A stretch of 64,000 bases of DNA, taken from contig JAUTXW010000328.1 of the NCBI GenBank assembly GCA_030620095.1, positions 930,001 to 994,000 of the forward strand, in the 5' to 3' direction. The position numbers were made by a program, and so were the translations under genes. How positions within the stretch are numbered: the first letter of the stretch is position 1; the number at the start of each line of letters is the position of its first letter. The notes under the pieces are model-generated. The model made no database searches. It worked only from the letters and a program-made list of their open reading frames with translations, and was not told where the DNA came from. Source of the stretch: Kuschelorhynchus macadamiae. Lineage: Eukaryota > Arthropoda > Insecta > Coleoptera > Curculionidae. Below, in pieces: positions 12,080 to 21,771 of this stretch.

Positions 12080-12525
12080 TGGGCATTTCAAAGTTCTACT
12101 TTATCGGCATAATGGATATATTGATATCCAGACGTTCTTGTTTGACAGGAATTACACTACCGGGCCCAGTAAGTGAACTCTATTTGCACAAAACTTTGAC
12201 GATGATTTTGTCTTGGTGGACGATAATGCTCGTCCACTCAAGGCCAGAATCGTTTAAGAAGCTTTAGAAAATATAATATTAATAGAACAGGTTAGCCTGC
12301 AAGATCACCAGATGTTAATGTTATTCCATACATATGAACCCGTATTAAAAGAATGTTGAATGAGGGTGAACGTTATTTAATAATTTGGGTAAATTGGTGA
12401 ATGTGCTCAGAAGGGAGTGGGAGAGAAGAAGAGTTTCCCCATGAATTACTTGCAACCTTGATGTTTAGTATGCCACGAAGGATAGCAGAAATAATCCGGG
12501 GTAAAGGTGGATCCACCCATTCTTA
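12080..12525 (+). pseudogene. Tc1-like (DD34E) transposase remnant, C-terminal half
   Basis: Reading across frames on the plus strand gives GISKFYFIGIMDIL, then FVLVDDNARPLKARIV, the second-Asp block of Tc1 transposases (DNARPH), then LQDHQMLMLF from a shifted WPARSPDLNPIEH block, and at the end a stretch matching the usual Tc1 C-terminus (MPRRIAE-IRGKGGSTHS-like). Stops and shifts make it inactive. It differs from the DD41D elements in the DNARP motif. The element's termini were not found. Confidence 0.65.
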
Positions 12526-14054
12526 ATATAAAATCTTATATTTATCTGATCTCTTAATCTAGTAATACATTGTTGTCTTTTAAATTAAAGGTTTTTTAAA
12601 TTTGAGAATTACGTTTAAAAAATGTCATGTATAAATCACTGAATTAATGAAGATTTAAAATATCTGAAATATCAAACTCTTTGCCAGTTGGCCATTGACA
12701 GATAATTCCATAATAGACGATACTCATTTTATAGAGAACTTAAACGGCACTAATTGATAATAAACCTTTTTCGACGTATTGTTTTATACTTCAAAGTATC
12801 AGTATTTTTGTGTAATATACAAAAGTTCTTATTTCTGCCGCGAAGAAGAAATTTTTGGGCTTGGAAATTTTTCTTGAAATAAGCTTCCGAAATCTAAAAA
12901 GTTTATGAAAATATTGAAATTGATACCTGATACCCAAATTGTATGTTTAGCAGTGTATCACAAAAACTTGTAACTGAAAAACTAACAAAAACATCTGAAT
13001 ATTGTATTGGTAGTGTATGGTACATTACCATATTGAAATGCATGGTTTTTGTCGGAAGGGTAAACATTAAATTTTTTTGAACTCTTGTATGACCTTATTT
13101 ATATAATATAAACAAAATTAAAAATTTTTGAAAAAGCTTGATAGCGGCTGCATATTAGTCGAAACGTTATGTAATCATAATAGATAAAATGGCTGTTAGA
13201 CAAAAAGTTATTTTTGATAATCAATTGTATGTGTGACATCATAGCGATGATTTCTAATTAGATGTGTAGCCATTTTATTAGTTTTTCCACCAGTTTGCAA
13301 TGTATTTCGTGTTTAAATTACTGTTTTCGTTAAACGTGTCCGGTAGATTTTCATAACTTGTCTATTATACATAAAGATTTCAATATTATCATAAGTTTTT
13401 GAACAGTTATAGTTTTGTTAATTAAAGAAATTCATCCATTTGTTTTTACGCAATAAACTTTTTTTTAATTATAATTTGGTGTTCGTCAGAGCACGTTTTG
13501 TCTTTTTTGTGCATTGATTTTACAACCATGTATCTTTCAGCCTGTTCACTGACGAGTAAGTATAGCGTTTGATTCCACCTTTTTCTTTTTCTTAATGGCT
13601 TTTTAGCCTTATCCATCATCTTTATAATTGGAGGGTTTTATTACTCTATGTACTTATTTGTAGGTAGCATTAAGGATGATTAGTTAGTCGAAAGGCTTTG
13701 CTATTATTTTGGATTTGGATAATATACAGGTTATACAGACAGACTTTTTCGAACGTGTACCAAGCTCTTTGGTTTTTAATCGTACTTTGTCTACCATTTT
13801 CAGAGAATCGTCTAGCAAAGTGTATATTTAGCAGTCAAGCTAAAGCGAATAAAGTCAGGTTAATAGGCGTAAATTTATTCTTACCTTAATATCGATTTGT
13901 TTCTCTTATTTTTTCAGCTATTTTTTTTTGTCAAAAGTTTTAATTTATCTATTTTAGGAAGGAACTATAAACATCGCATGACCTATACATTTTTTCAGAA
14001 ATGAAGTCCTAATAACATCAATATATAATTACGATTTCATTTTTCCCTAAATGG
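12526..14054. other. Unassigned; contains a second hammerhead-like Penelope motif
   Basis: AT-rich sequence without a recognised gene. At 13138-13181 the string TTGATAGCGGCT, loop, AGTCGAAACGTT matches the Penelope 3' motif and is followed by a 5-bp hairpin (TTATG/CATAA). Another AGTCGAAAGGC lies near 13682. Most likely this stretch holds old Penelope 3' remains. Confidence 0.4.
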
Positions 14055-14066
14055 TATAGTCCCTAA

Positions 14067-14552
14067 TTGAAACAAATCATTAACTTAAAAAATAAATTAT
14101 ACAAAAAATCCAAACTGCGGATTGATTTTGACAGATATTCAGCAGTGCGAAAGGGGACTAAGCACCTTACAGATTTGTGCTATCTTATTTTCGTCTCCAA
14201 TACAGAACATATGATTCCTTCCAATATAAAATATTTTTGGTCTTTTGTCAACTCTATGAGGATAAACCAAGGAATCCCTAGCAGCATGGAATATAATAAT
14301 GATGTAAAGGGATCCCCCGAATCCATTGTAGAAGCGTTTGCCCACCACTTTGATTCATGCTACAGAGACTACCCAAATCTGAAAATATTTCAAAACCATC
14401 TTGATCAAATAAATGATGTTCTTACTTTTCACAACTTAAGAGAAGAAGAAATTTTGAAGAAAATTGAATTCGTTGATAAAAACAAGAGCTCAGATCTAGA
14501 TGGTTTGCCTCTTATATTTATAAAAGGTTATGCATTTTCAAAGACCTTTTAA
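14067..14552 (+). pseudogene. LINE ORF2 linker region before RT
   Basis: The 161-codon frame begins KQIINLKNKLYKKSK and contains IPSNIKYFWSFVNSMR and IPSSMEY, the conserved FW-F-N / IP--M pattern between endonuclease and reverse transcriptase of jockey-type ORF2 proteins. It ends DGLPLIFIKGYAFSKTF before a frameshift. The start is non-ATG, which fits a 5'-truncated insertion rather than a true start. Confidence 0.75.
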
Positions 14553-15116
14553 TACAGCTCAATTTCCAACATATTGGAAGGAGTCTACTTTTTACCCAAT
14601 TTTTAAATCTGGTTCAAGAACAGATATCAAGAATTACAGATGCATTTCCCGACTGTCACTTACTTCTGGAGAAATTAAACAGGTCCAATCGGAAGCAGTA
14701 TATTGAGATAAATGGTGTAACACTCAGACAAATCAATGTTAAATCTGGAATATCACAAGGTTCTCACTTAGGACCAATATTGTTTTTGCTTTGTGTCAAC
14801 GATATAGTCAGGATTTTTGTGTATATGTCTTTTATATGCAGATGACCACAAGTTCTTTTGCATTGCTAACTCCGAGGAGAACTGTGAGATGGTTCAATAT
14901 GAATTAAATGAGCTGGTCCGTTGGTACAGAAATAACCACCTTAATCTCAATGCAGCAAAATGTAGAGTAATAAGCTTCTACCGTGCGTCGCCTTTAATGC
15001 ATAATTATGTTTTAGAAGGACAATTTATACGGCGAGTCGAAAAGATTAATGACTTCGGTATAAGCTTTGACCGAGAAGAGACATTTAATAAACATATTAT
15101 CAATGTTAATTTGTAG
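14545..15116 (+). pseudogene. LINE reverse transcriptase, internally deleted
   Basis: After a frameshift the text continues FPTYWKEST-like, KNYRCIS, then jumps directly to RSNRKQYIEINGV and SGISQGSHLGPILFLL (RT motif B/4 region) and LLYADDHKFFC (motif C, YADD). Comparison with the minus-strand copy near 63.0-63.5 kb shows that roughly 130 residues covering motif A (TDISKAFD there) are absent. The frame 14817-15116 covers YADD to the thumb (NLNAAKCRVISF). Confidence 0.8.
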
Positions 15117-15600
15117 GGCTACCGAATATTGGGTTTTCTTCGCAGAACGTGCAATCATATGGATGATATTGGTGCTATAAAATGCTTGTACAATTCGCTT
15201 GTTAGTATAATTTGGTCCCCATCCTACTTGTGTAGCAGTGCAGAAAAGATTAGCCATATTATTATTATTCAAACACAGATTTTATTACAAAGGCATATCA
15301 TATAGCACTAGGATTCAGTTGGTTGGACTGGCCAGCTTTAAAAAACGTCCAGAGAGTGCCATAGTCTTCTTTCTTCACAAAGTTGTCAATGGTAATATTG
15401 ATTGTGCAGAATTACTTTCTAACATTAATTTCCGAATCCCCCAGAGACAAACAAGAAACAGGCACTTATTTCAGGAAACACCCCACAGAACTAACTATGG
15501 CTTCCAAAGTTTTATTACAACAATAATTTTTGTAATCAACTTAACAAAATTACAACAATAATTTTTGTAATCATAACATTTATCATAATTCTCTACAACC
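15117..15600 (+). pseudogene. LINE ORF2 C-terminal region
   Basis: Continues GYRILGFLRRTCNHMDD and, in the 15238-15561 frame, ends with TRNRHLFQETPHRTNYGF followed by the family's 3' UTR. Its inverted counterpart is at 61690-62040, including the CATAATTCTCTACAATCAT-like tail. Broken by at least one shift near 15120. Confidence 0.7.
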
Positions 15601-15755
15601 ATTTAAAAGCAATATTTTAGTTTTTTAGATTTTAAGTTGTAAATGTGTGATTACTTATTGATAGATCCTACTATCAGTCCTATTGTAACCTTTAGGAAAT
15701 AATTTGTACCATTTGGAGAGTAACGAATCGTAAGTAAATAAATAAATAAAATCAT

Positions 15756-16289
15756 TTACTAAGGAGCTAGAATACATTTTTAGCACACAATTAATTAAGT
15801 TTTGTAAACTCCCCCAACCACTTGTAGAGGCACTATTATTTTGACCTCGAAGGACTTCAGGGGTCGCAGATACTTATCAATATTTCACACCCCTTCCGTA
15901 CCCTAATTTAAATAATTGCATGCCGCAGTGCATATAGTCATTGCACATAAGTTGCCTGCCTGCCTAGGCAATATAATTAATATTCACATCAGCCATCAGA
16001 GCGAACTACAGGGTTGTTACTAGGCAATTTAAAATTCATTAAAATACATAAAGCCTAGATAAAGGCAGTGACGGTGCCGACATTCTGCGGCCAATTTAAA
16101 GGTTTAGGGTTGACTTATTGGGATTTGGATATTTTTATAATTAGTATTTATATAAAATGTATGGTAATATTTTAAATAATTTTTATTTCGTACAACTTTG
16201 AGATTACCCACCAATTCCGGAATAGGTAAGGCTTCTCCATATAAAATATTTTCCTAAACTGATCGCCAATTGACATATTTGTTTTAATC
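15756..16289. other. Unassigned sequence
   Basis: No gene or repeat recognised. A slightly GC-richer block at 15815-15900 (CCACTTGTAGAGGC ... GACCTCGAAGGACTTCAGGGG) has no visible partner elsewhere in the window. Confidence 0.35.
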
Positions 16290-17141
16290 GAGGATGTGGA
16301 AAAAGTTTATTTTAAAAATAATTCTGTTTTTATTGGACTCCATTTTGTTCCATTATATTTCACCAGTTTCTACCTATGTAACACTTGTTTTTTGAACATA
16401 ATTTAAAATAAATTCAATAAGTAATTTTTACATTGATTCACCGCTTTTTTTATGTCATGTTGAATTCCTACCAGTTACTCCTATATCACATTTCATCACA
16501 AGTCAATTGAATAATCTTTTTACGATGACTTTTTTAAAATTTCATTTGACCGCCATTTTTTAACTTTACCAGTTTTTGTCTATATACTCAATACTTGCAG
16601 AAAATTTGAAATTAGTCTAATAAGAAATTTTTTCAAGCTGATTTTTTGAATATTTGCCGCCATTTATTTTGCTTATGTCTTATGTTCATACCAAAATGTT
16701 ACCAGCTTATTCCTATGTGATACTTGATTTTTGTGCCAAATTTGAGGTAATTGGATTATTAGTTAGTTTAGTAATAATATTTTGACGTTTCATTAGGCCG
16801 CCATCTTATTCCGACATTGGATTTTTACCAAAATATTACCACGTCATCCCCATATGATTCTTAATTTTTGACTAAAATTTGAAGTCTGATTAGTAGTTTT
16901 TAAGATATACCTCGAACTGAGATAGACCGACAAACCGACAGACACACCGACGGAATTGATAAAACATATTTTTGGCATCTGGGGACGCTAAAATGTGAAG
17001 ATATGTAAAACCTGAGATAGTGAGGTTTTTTCACGATTGCAAACATTTTATTTAAACGCCATTTTATTTTGCTATCTTAAATTAGTACCACAATTTTACT
17101 AGTCGATCCCCAATTTTTACCAAAATATTACCAGACCATAC

Positions 17142-17146
<5 letters not shown>
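16290..17146. repeat. Degenerate tandem repeats, unit about 110-130 bp
   Basis: A diverged unit recurs at least five times: CGCCATTTTATTT-like starts near 16341, 16549, 16660, 16797 and 17057, each followed by ACCAG(T/C)TTAT-CCTATGTGATACTTG and an AATTTGAAGT-ATTGGA-TAATAG tail. An ACCGACAAACCGACAGACACACC stretch lies at 16926-16950. Copies differ by 25% or more by eye. The array runs straight into (TA)n. Confidence 0.65.
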
Positions 17147-17196
<50 letters not shown>

Positions 17197-17217
17197 ATAT
17201 ATATATATATATATATA
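17147..17217. repeat. (TA)n microsatellite
   Basis: About 70 bp of TA with one interruption, separating the degenerate tandem array from the Penelope-like element. Confidence 0.95.
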
Positions 17218-17254
17218 CCTTTTTTTTTCAATATATAATATGATATATTTGAGA

Positions 17255-18566
17255 GGAGGAGAGAAACGAAATTAGAGCAAAATCTTGTAATATATTAACA
17301 AATTTTAAAAGTAAACTGAAAAATCAAACAAACAAAAATAAAAAACACTCAATAAACTTAACAAAAACTAAAAGTTTTTTAAAAAATAACCCTTCTATAA
17401 AGGTTCTAAAAGCCGATAAAACAAACAAAACAGTGTTAATGAGTTCTGCTAACTACAACATAAAAATGAATGAAATATTAAATGACACTAAAACATATAA
17501 AAAAATTAAACAAGATCCCACAAACCAGTATCAAAAAAGAAATAATGAATTAGTTAACTCTTGGGAAAAAAATCTTTTTATATCACCCGACACTGCTAAA
17601 AAACTAAAAATCCGCAATAGTGTACCACCCAAAATTTACGGATTGCCTAAACTACATAAAGAAAATATCCCATTACGGCCAATTGTCTCATGCATTCAAT
17701 CCCCGTTTACACCACTATCAAATTTTCTAAAAAAAATCTTAAAAAATATTGTACATAAAAATAATTACTATATCAAAGACTCCTATCAATTTAAAGAAAA
17801 ATTAAAACAGTTAGAAATTCCGGAAAATTACCAACTGATATCGCTTGATGTTGTTTCCCTGTATACCAGCGTTCCAATCTCATTGGCTACCAGAATAATT
17901 AAAAAGAAATGGTCTGAAATAAAAAAATACACAGATATTCCTCAAGATGAATTTCTTAAAGCAGTAGAATTAACACTAAATTCTACATATTTCATATACG
18001 AAAATCAGTTATATAAACAAATAGAAGGTTGTGCTATGGGAGCATCTATATCAAGCGTCGTTGCCCAAATAGTTATGGAAGATTTAGAGGAGACTGTTCT
18101 AAGTAATGTGGAATTTAATATACCATTTTTTTATCGTTATGTCGATGATTGTATTACTGCAATCCCATCTGGCCAAACAGAAATTATTTTAAAGCAATTT
18201 AATCAATACCATAAAAGACTACAATTTACAATTGAAAGCGAAGAGAACAACAAAATCAATTTTTTAGACCTAACATTACATCATATAGGAAATAAAATTA
18301 AAACGGAATGGTACACAAAACAAACTTGGTCCTCTCGATACCTAAATTTCAGCTCCTGTCACCCAATGTCTCAAAAAAAATCTGTAATTATTGGTCTGGC
18401 AGATCGGGCAATTAAGCTGTCCGACTCTAAATTCAGAGAACGAGCAATTAAAAAGGCTAAAGCAGCATTAACTCTAAATCAATACCCTAAAAAATTAGTA
18501 AATAAATTATTCAAAAGCAGAATACATAAATATATAAAACAAAATACATTTCTCTGCCTTTCATAA
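17255..18566 (+). CDS. Penelope-like reverse transcriptase
   Basis: The frame is open from about 17255 to the stop at 18566, about 437 codons. The part upstream of 17433 already reads family-typical sequence (FLKNNPSIKVLKADKTNKTV), so neither 17433 nor the ATG at 17439 is a true start. RT motifs, counting from 17433: GLPKLHKENIPLRPIVS (about 70-85), SLDVVSLYTSVP with the first catalytic Asp (about 138), GCAMGASISSVVAQI (about 200), YRYVDDCITA with the Asp pair (about 236) and INFLDLTL (about 275). It copies element RNA with target priming. No stop interrupts it, unlike the endonuclease region downstream, which is shifted. Confidence 0.93.
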
Positions 18567-18710
18567 ATGGTTTATCCCAGCAATTTCAAAACCTTTTTAA
18601 AAAATATAACATACGACAAGTCACAAAGCCTATAACTTATTATCAAAGAACTTCAGCAACTTAAAATCGAAAACGCCAATTAATAAAAAAATATATATAT
18701 ATATATATAT
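18567..18710. other. Penelope RT-endonuclease spacer with short (TA)n
   Basis: About 120 bp of AT-rich linker with stops in the RT frame, then a TA run at 18690-18711. In intact relatives the frame continues from RT into the endonuclease, so this is probably damage with microsatellite growth. Confidence 0.5.
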
Positions 18711-18960
18711 AATTGTAACGGTGTTTATATTAAACAAGCCAATACTTAGAAAATAGACTGAAAAGTCACAAATATGATAAAAAGAACAGCACCGCATTAA
18801 CACACCATGAGATGTCCAAAAAACATACTTTCAACTACGAACAAGTGAAAGTATTAAAATCCGAACCTCAGTTGAAAAAAAGAGAATTTTTTGAGATGGC
18901 TGAAATTCAAAAAAACAAAAACGCCATAAATGACAAAAAAGACATAAACAACCTAAATAA
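18711..18960 (+). pseudogene. Penelope GIY-YIG endonuclease region, frameshifted
   Basis: Across two frames the text reads NCNGVYIKQAN (the usual VYIGQT block with Gly replaced by Lys), ENRLKSHKYDKK, HTFNYEQVKVL and REFFEMAEIQKN. These match the endonuclease that nicks target DNA in Penelope elements. At least one frameshift and the altered YIG motif argue against activity. Confidence 0.7.
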
Positions 18961-19180
18961 ATTGTATATATCTTTACTATAACAGTGTTCGCTCAGTCGC
19001 TTGTAATTTGTCTGTAATAAACGTCCACAATATTTGTAAAATGTAAATTAAATATGTGTAGTATATGTCAGATATGTGGATTATGTATACTTTTTAGTCA
19101 ACTATTTTACGTTCTATGGTAAGTCCTAAATTTTTAATACTTCATAAACTTAAAAAAATAGTGCTAAACAAATTTTAGGT

Positions 19181-19212
19181 TTGAAAAAGACCAAAACTAT
19201 GGTCGAAACGTC
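19181..19212 (+). ncRNA. Hammerhead-like motif in Penelope 3' region
   Basis: TTGAAAAAGACC, loop AAAACTAT, GGTCGAAACGTC. Stem II (GACC/GGTC) is perfect and GAAAC is intact. The first core strand has T for C and A for G relative to the usual CTGANGAA. About 75 bp later the element ends in (TA)n. Self-cleavage is doubtful given the core changes. Confidence 0.45.
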
Positions 19213-19288
19213 ACCTTAGAAACGAAATATATGTTTAAAAATATGTATAATTTTGTTGTTAATGTATATCAAACCAAGAAAAATTAGG

Positions 19289-19343
<55 letters not shown>
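19289..19343. repeat. (TA)n microsatellite between two Penelope copies
   Basis: About 55 bp of pure TA directly after the 3' end of one Penelope copy and directly before the truncated start of the next. Confidence 0.95.
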
Positions 19344-19346
<3 letters not shown>

Positions 19347-20115
19347 ATGCCTTAAGACAGAACGACAAAACAATTATCCACAAAAATTGATTGACTCCAT
19401 TTTCAAAAAACGAATATGTAAATTTTGTAATGCAAACTCGATACCAAAACAGAAAAGGCAAAACAAGAAGTTTTTAACACTTCTCTATGTCCCAAATTTA
19501 TCAGAAAAAATTCAAAATGTCTTTAAAAACCGGGATATTACAGTTAGTCATAACAAAATTTCAGTGAATTAAAAACATCCATACCAACTGAAAAAAAAGC
19601 AATATTGTCTGCGAGATACCGTGTAGAAACCGTGAGGGAGTATATATAGGTCAAACTAGCCAATGTTTAAAAAATAGACTGAACGATCACAACTACAACA
19701 AACATAACAAAACTGCCTTTTCAAACCACATGACTGTAAACTACCACACATTCAACTACAAGAAAACAAAAATACTTAAGACTGAAACAAATTCAAGAAA
19801 GCGAGAGCTGTATAAACTGATCTACATACAAAAAATCCATAGTGTGTAAACGCAAAAACCGATACTAAAAATCTAAACAAAATTTATCATAATCTCATTA
19901 ATTAACAACCTAAAATAAATCCATACAAAAGAAATAATTGTCAAATCAACCCGGTATAGATCAGTTTATACTAAAATCAACAAAAATTAGATGCGTATCT
20001 CATACACATAATAAAAAAAAGTAAAAAATACTACTGAATTTCATGCAGCCTCTGCTCGCCTTAGTCCTCTACTTTACTTTATCTTTTATGTATTTATGCG
20101 AAAAAATGCTAATAT

Positions 20116-20118
<3 letters not shown>
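19344..20118 (+). mobile_element. Second Penelope-like copy, linker and endonuclease only
   Basis: Begins with a linker frame (19387-19572) containing CKFCNANSIPKQKR-like and LLYVPNLSEKIQNVFK text, which in Penelope elements lies between RT and endonuclease. The endonuclease and an AT-rich 3' region follow, then (TA)n from 20119. No RT remains. It differs clearly in sequence from the upstream copy, so this is a second insertion, not a tandem duplicate. Confidence 0.8.
19570..19850 (+). pseudogene. Penelope GIY-YIG endonuclease, second copy
   Basis: Reads NIVCEIPCRN, EGVYIGQTSQCLKNRLNDHNYN, HNKTAFSNHM, HTFNYKKTKILKTE and KRELYKLIYIQKIHSV with one shift near 19570-19590. The C-x-C pair ahead of VYIGQT and the intact YIGQT are standard for Penelope endonucleases. 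The frame ends at TAA about 19848. It lacks its RT partner. Confidence 0.8.
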
Positions 20119-20169
<51 letters not shown>

Positions 20170-20182
20170 TTATGTATATATT

Positions 20183-20234
<52 letters not shown>

Positions 20235-20375
20235 GCTAAAATTTAATTTTTTCATGGCATAAAAATTTACTAAAAAGGGAAAACAACACATTAAAACGTC
20301 ACAAAATCTGCACAACAAATACATAAAAGGAGGGTGATTTTTTCACGTTGAGAGTATTTTTTACTTTTTTTTATT

Positions 20376-20424
<49 letters not shown>
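20119..20424. repeat. Two (TA)n tracts with AT-rich spacer
   Basis: TA runs at 20119-20226 (interrupted by TTTATGTA units) and 20381-20424. The 150-bp spacer contains AAAACGTCACAAAATC but no clear Penelope motif. Confidence 0.9.
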
Positions 20425-20425
<1 letters not shown>

Positions 20426-20750
20426 GAGCGAAAAGCAAAAACCTTATAATATTTACAATACAATTACAATTTTTATAAGCTTAGTGTTGGCGGCTTATCG
20501 TCTGATGGTTTTAAATATTTTTAGCGTGTTTAGGAATAAGAAAAGTTTTTTCCTTCTTTTTTATAAAATTCCTTAAAACTACTTGTAAACAATTTTTTCT
20601 CTTTCAGCAATGCTACCAACAGCAGACAACGACACCAGAACAGTTCTGTTTTATTATTAGAAATATGCTCTTCCAACTGCGGGGTCTTAGACCCGGGATT
20701 GTATCGATATTAAAGTAAAGAGAGTAACCTGATAATCAAGCAGTGTGGCA
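20425..20750. other. Unassigned sequence
   Basis: Nothing recognised between the (TA)n tract and the duplicated segment. Confidence 0.35.
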
Positions 20751-21583
20751 AAACAATGTAGATTGAACTTCTATGCGTGAATATTATTTAAAGTATTAAA
20801 ACATTTCGTATAAAAATATTATTTTTCGAGAGAGCGCAAACATAAACATCAAATTTAATTGTAACTCATTGAAATGAGTGCAAATTAAAATAGCGATAAC
20901 TATTGCAGGGCAGACACGAGCAGCGACCCGCATGTATTCCTTCATCGTGTAACTAAAAAGACCAAAGACCTCCCACTTTGTTGCTTACTTTATTCTCCGA
21001 GTGTTTCCATTATGAGTCTCTAATCATCTAAGGTCTTTCCCTCTACTCTGAATCTGCAAGTCCTTAAACACCACATCAACAAACCTTTGCTGTCGTCGCT
21101 TAAGGCAACCACGGAATTTAGTAATTAAGCTTTCATCCTTTGTCTTTTACGCATGAATAAAAAACCTAAAGTGCTTAGAATAACGTAAAAAGCTAGGCAA
21201 AAAGTCAGTAGGTAGCCGTTCAAGGAGGCCGGGATCAACTGGTTGTTTTACTACATAACTTTTTGCTACATAAGATTACTTTACAGAATTATATTTTGCT
21301 TGTCGTTTCGACTTTTATACAGGGTGTCCATATTTCGATGGTTTTGCGGGGTATCTCAGTTATTTGGAAAGATACAGGGTTGCGGTTTTCACATCCCTAT
21401 GCTACTTTTTTGTGAAACGGAAGATGCCTTAATTAAAATTTTCATTGCCCGCTTTAATTCTCAGATACAGGGTGAAATTGAAAATGTGGCATTTTGGAAC
21501 CACCCTCGTATCTTGGTTGTCGTTTAACTTACTTTTTTTAGCACTTTTTCTTTCTCAACATTAAAAACCTTAAAATTTGGCAG
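20751..21583. repeat. Dispersed segment D, copy 1 (833 bp)
   Basis: Starts AAACAATGTAGATTGAA and ends TTAAAATTTGGCAG. The same segment recurs in direct orientation at 25923-26654 inside another transposon. It carries at 21318-21530 a single copy of the long-arm sequence of the 10.3-kb transposon (ACAGGGTGTCCATATTTCG ... CGTATCTTGGTTGTCGTTTAA). The rest of D resembles nothing known to me. Confidence 0.85.
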
Positions 21584-21730
21584 CCATGTCGGATTTTAAG
21601 ATTCCGTGCAGTAATTTTGAAGCGCCTCATTCAATATACTTAAAATAATGTTTAAAAGATACAGGGTGATTCAATTAACTCTTTAAATGAAAATATCTCG
21701 TTTTATTTATTTATCTATTAATAAATTTAA

Positions 21731-21766
<36 letters not shown>

Positions 21767-21771
21767 AAAAA
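21584..21771. other. Transposon-end motif and (TA)n
   Basis: ACAGGGTGATTCAATTAACT at about 21662 resembles a mariner-like terminus. A possible partner, GGTTGCACCACCCTGTATAT, lies near 24450 outside the next element. A (TA)n tract lies at 21734-21762. Confidence 0.5.

Larger units (their letters stand above)
14055..15755 (+). mobile_element. Jockey-like non-LTR retrotransposon (LINE), 5'-truncated copy
   Basis: The reading-frame blocks on this strand follow LINE order: linker between endonuclease and RT (14067-14552), RT with YADD (14545-15116), C-terminal region (15117-15560), then an untranslated tail ending in TAAATAAATAAATAAA near 15733-15752. The endonuclease is missing and RT has an internal deletion, so the copy is dead. 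A second copy of the same family lies on the minus strand at 61640-63560. Confidence 0.8.
17218..19288 (+). mobile_element. Penelope-like retroelement, nearly complete 3' part
   Basis: Order is RT (17255-18566), a spacer with a small (TA)n, a GIY-YIG-type endonuclease region (18711-18960), and a 3' region with the hammerhead-like motif at 19181-19212, ending in (TA)n. RT plus GIY-YIG in this order is diagnostic of Penelope-like elements. The 5' end abuts (TA)n without an upstream long repeat, so it is probably 5'-truncated. Confidence 0.9.

Noticed and set aside
13540..13700. A further full hammerhead ribozyme (CTGACGAG ... GTCGAAAGG)
   Set aside because: The two strands are about 140 bp apart and no stem II or III could be drawn between them. 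Kept only as possible Penelope remains.
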